Source: Spongiactinospora rosea (GTDB taxonomy: Bacteria; Actinomycetota; Actinomycetes; Streptosporangiales; Streptosporangiaceae). From it: a stretch of DNA of 64,000 bases. Positions 62,642 through 64,000 of this stretch are shown here, piece by piece. Location: contig NZ_QMEY01000002.1 of assembly GCF_003315795.1 (NCBI RefSeq), positions 434,001 to 498,000 on the forward strand, given 5' to 3'. The notes beneath the pieces were generated by a model, which was not told the origin of the DNA, made no database searches, and saw only the letters and a list, made by a program, of their open reading frames with translations. Each line of letters opens with the position of its first letter. Positions within the stretch are counted from its first letter, which is position 1. The position numbers and the translations under genes are program-made.

Positions 62642-63535
62642 TCAGGACACGGGAAGCGGCTCCACCAGGGAGAGCCGCAGCTCCCGCAGGCGGGTCGGGT
62701 CGCCGATGACATCGACGGCGGTGATGCGATCCTCCTCGATGGTCAACGCCAGGACAAGCCGCAGCAGGCCGTTGGGGGCCACCACCACGCCCACGCCGCC
62801 GTTGACCAGAATGGGACGCGCGAGGTAGGCGCGGACGGTGTTGCTGAGCGTCTCGCGGGCGACGTCGCGCGCGCCGCGGATCTCGGTGCGCCCGTGCGAG
62901 GCGAGCGCGGGCAGGTCCGCCCGGCGTACGACCTCCGGGTGCAGTACGGCCAGCAGCCCGGTCAGGTCGCCCGCGCGGGAGGCGGCCAGGAAGGCGTCCA
63001 CCACCCGCCGCTGGCTGGCCACGTCGCCGGACGGAACGGCGTCGGTGCCGAGCACCCGGTGCCGGGCCCGGCTGGCGAGTTTCTTGGCGGCGGCGGTGTT
63101 GCGCTGCAGGATCTCGGCGATCTCGTCGAACGGCACGGAGAAGAGGTCGTGCAGCACGTACGCCACCCGCTCCGCGGGCCCCAGCGTGTTGAGGACCACG
63201 AGCAGCGCCAGCCCCACCGAGTCGGCGCGCACCGCCTCCTCCGCCGGGTCGGAGTCCTCATGGGCGATGATCGAATCCAGCTCGGCGATGTCGGTGAACT
63301 CCTCGCTGCGGCGGCGCCGCGAGCGGAGCATGTCCAGGCAGATGCGCGCCACTATGGTGGTCAGCCAGGCGGTCACGTTGGACACGCCCTCTATGCCGCT
63401 GTGCGAGGCCCGCAGCCAGGCGTCCTGTACCGCGTCCTCCGCCTCGTCGGCTGACCCGAGCATCCGGAACGCGACCGCTCGCAGATGCTTGCGGGAGTTA
63501 TCGAAGTGCGTGGCCAACTCGGTCTGAGTGTCCAT
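62642..63535 (-). CDS. SigJ-like ECF sigma factor with SnoaL domain
   Basis: A 297-residue ECF sigma. Sigma2 (LRAVAFRMLGSADEAEDAVQDA) and sigma4 (VPFDEIAEILQRNTAAAKKLASRAR) precede a SnoaL-like domain from about 180 (QRRVVDAFLAASRAGDLTGLLAVLHPEV). It lacks the GPWLPEP motif of ECF41, so it belongs to the SigJ/ECF56-type group. ATG 63535 is the natural start. It is followed by the VOC gene. Confidence 0.9.
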   Translation of the reverse strand: MDTQTELATHFDNSRKHLRAVAFRMLGSADEAEDAVQDAWLRASHSGIEGVSNVTAWLTTIVARICLDMLRSRRRRSEEFTDIAELDSIIAHEDSDPAEEAVRADSVGLALLVVLNTLGPAERVAYVLHDLFSVPFDEIAEILQRNTAAAKKLASRARHRVLGTDAVPSGDVASQRRVVDAFLAASRAGDLTGLLAVLHPEVVRRADLPALASHGRTEIRGARDVARETLSNTVRAYLARPILVNGGVGVVVAPNGLLRLVLALTIEEDRITAVDVIGDPTRLRELRLSLVEPLPVS

Positions 63536-64000
63536 CGGTCACCTTTCGTGGTCGCGGTTCGTCATATCAGCGAACGCGATAAATGGCGCGCGGTCGACAA
63601 GGAACACGCTAACCAGGCGACCGGGCGATCGTCGCGGACTTACGGGTAGAGCGGTCGAGGGGCGTTCGGTATGTACACCATTGCCGCGCTGACAGCACCA
63701 CGTTCATGCTACCCGCGGACGCGTGGCGTACCTGTCGAAAACCCATTGACCGCCGCACTCGACAACGCTAGGCCCGGATGCCGCCGGCCGGAGCCGCGGG
63801 GGTCGCCTCGACGGCGGCGCGCCGCGCGGCTCTGCCGACGACGTACCCTGCACAGATACCGACGAACCCGCCACTGCTGAATCGTGGCGAGTACGCGGCC
63901 GGCTGCACCCCACGATGGCCGTCTCTTTCACACCGCAATGGTCGCCCGATATTAGAAAGGTATTGACAATCCCGCCGTCGCTGGGGTCACATCACAAGCC
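63536..64000. other. Non-coding end of window
   Basis: No supportable gene. It contains the upstream region of the SigJ-like gene and, at 63963-63968, a TTGACA that may be the -35 of a plus-strand promoter for a gene beyond the window. No fitting -10 is seen 17 bp on. Confidence 0.5.

Noticed and set aside
63963-63968. Promoter at the end of the window
   Set aside because: TTGACA is present, but no -10-like hexamer lies 16-19 bp downstream and no gene is visible.

Overview
The window is very high in G+C, with high-GC codon usage, Shine-Dalgarno-led genes and typical actinomycete families (DUF574 methyltransferases, ECF41 sigma factors, qcrAB, a MerR-DinB fusion, proteasome beta subunits). 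It comes from an actinomycete chromosome; a Streptosporangiales-type host such as Actinomadura is a guess. No rRNA, tRNA, CRISPR array or intact insertion sequence was seen.

The centrepiece is a minus-strand biosynthetic cluster at about 20.1-45.1 kb. In transcription order it reads: divergent proteasome beta subunit (44263-45099); acyl-CoA dehydrogenase-like flavoenzyme (41848-43812); two-amino-acid NRPS (33501-41810); PKS module KS-AT-CMT-ACP-TE (27805-33504); a 37-codon ORF (27695-27808); PKS with loading AT-ACP then KS-AT-DH-KR-ACP (20989-27702); second divergent proteasome beta subunit (20117-20944). The NRPS A-domain codes read as Thr (DFWNIGMVH) and Leu (DAWFLGNVA). An NRPS ending in Leu, a malonyl-loading C-methylating PKS with TE, and an ACAD-like enzyme is the signature of peptidyl alpha',beta'-epoxyketone proteasome inhibitors (epoxomicin/eponemycin class). 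The inferred product is a branched 2-methyl-2-enoyl chain on Thr-Leu-epoxyketone. The two flanking beta subunits have altered S1-pocket residues, each in a different way, and are probably self-resistance proteins.

The NRPS is unusual. Both complete condensation domains seem to be followed by a second, degenerate or duplicated C-terminal half, and a lone N-terminal half sits between two carrier domains. The 37-codon ORF has its own strong ribosome site and is coupled by overlap to the PKS genes on both sides.

Left flank (0-20 kb): MpaB-like oxygenase end, TetR regulator with a palindromic operator, flavin monooxygenase, HxlR/quinone oxidoreductase pair, DUF574 methyltransferase, PNPOx-like protein, two lamin-tail proteins, SRPBCC and membrane proteins, pentapeptide-repeat protein, a STAND NTPase with TPRs, cupin/AraC pair, a hydrolase remnant, an AraC regulator and an S1 protease.

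Right flank (45-64 kb): berberine-bridge oxidase, secreted hydrolase, two-component system, TagG-like permease, MerR-DinB fusion, DUF4394 protein and PucR regulator. It ends in a small apparent ECF41 regulon: an ECF41 sigma gene coupled to qcrA and qcrB, plus two further genes. All three units carry the same TGTCAC-N17-CGTC promoter. A VOC protein and a SigJ-like sigma factor close the window.
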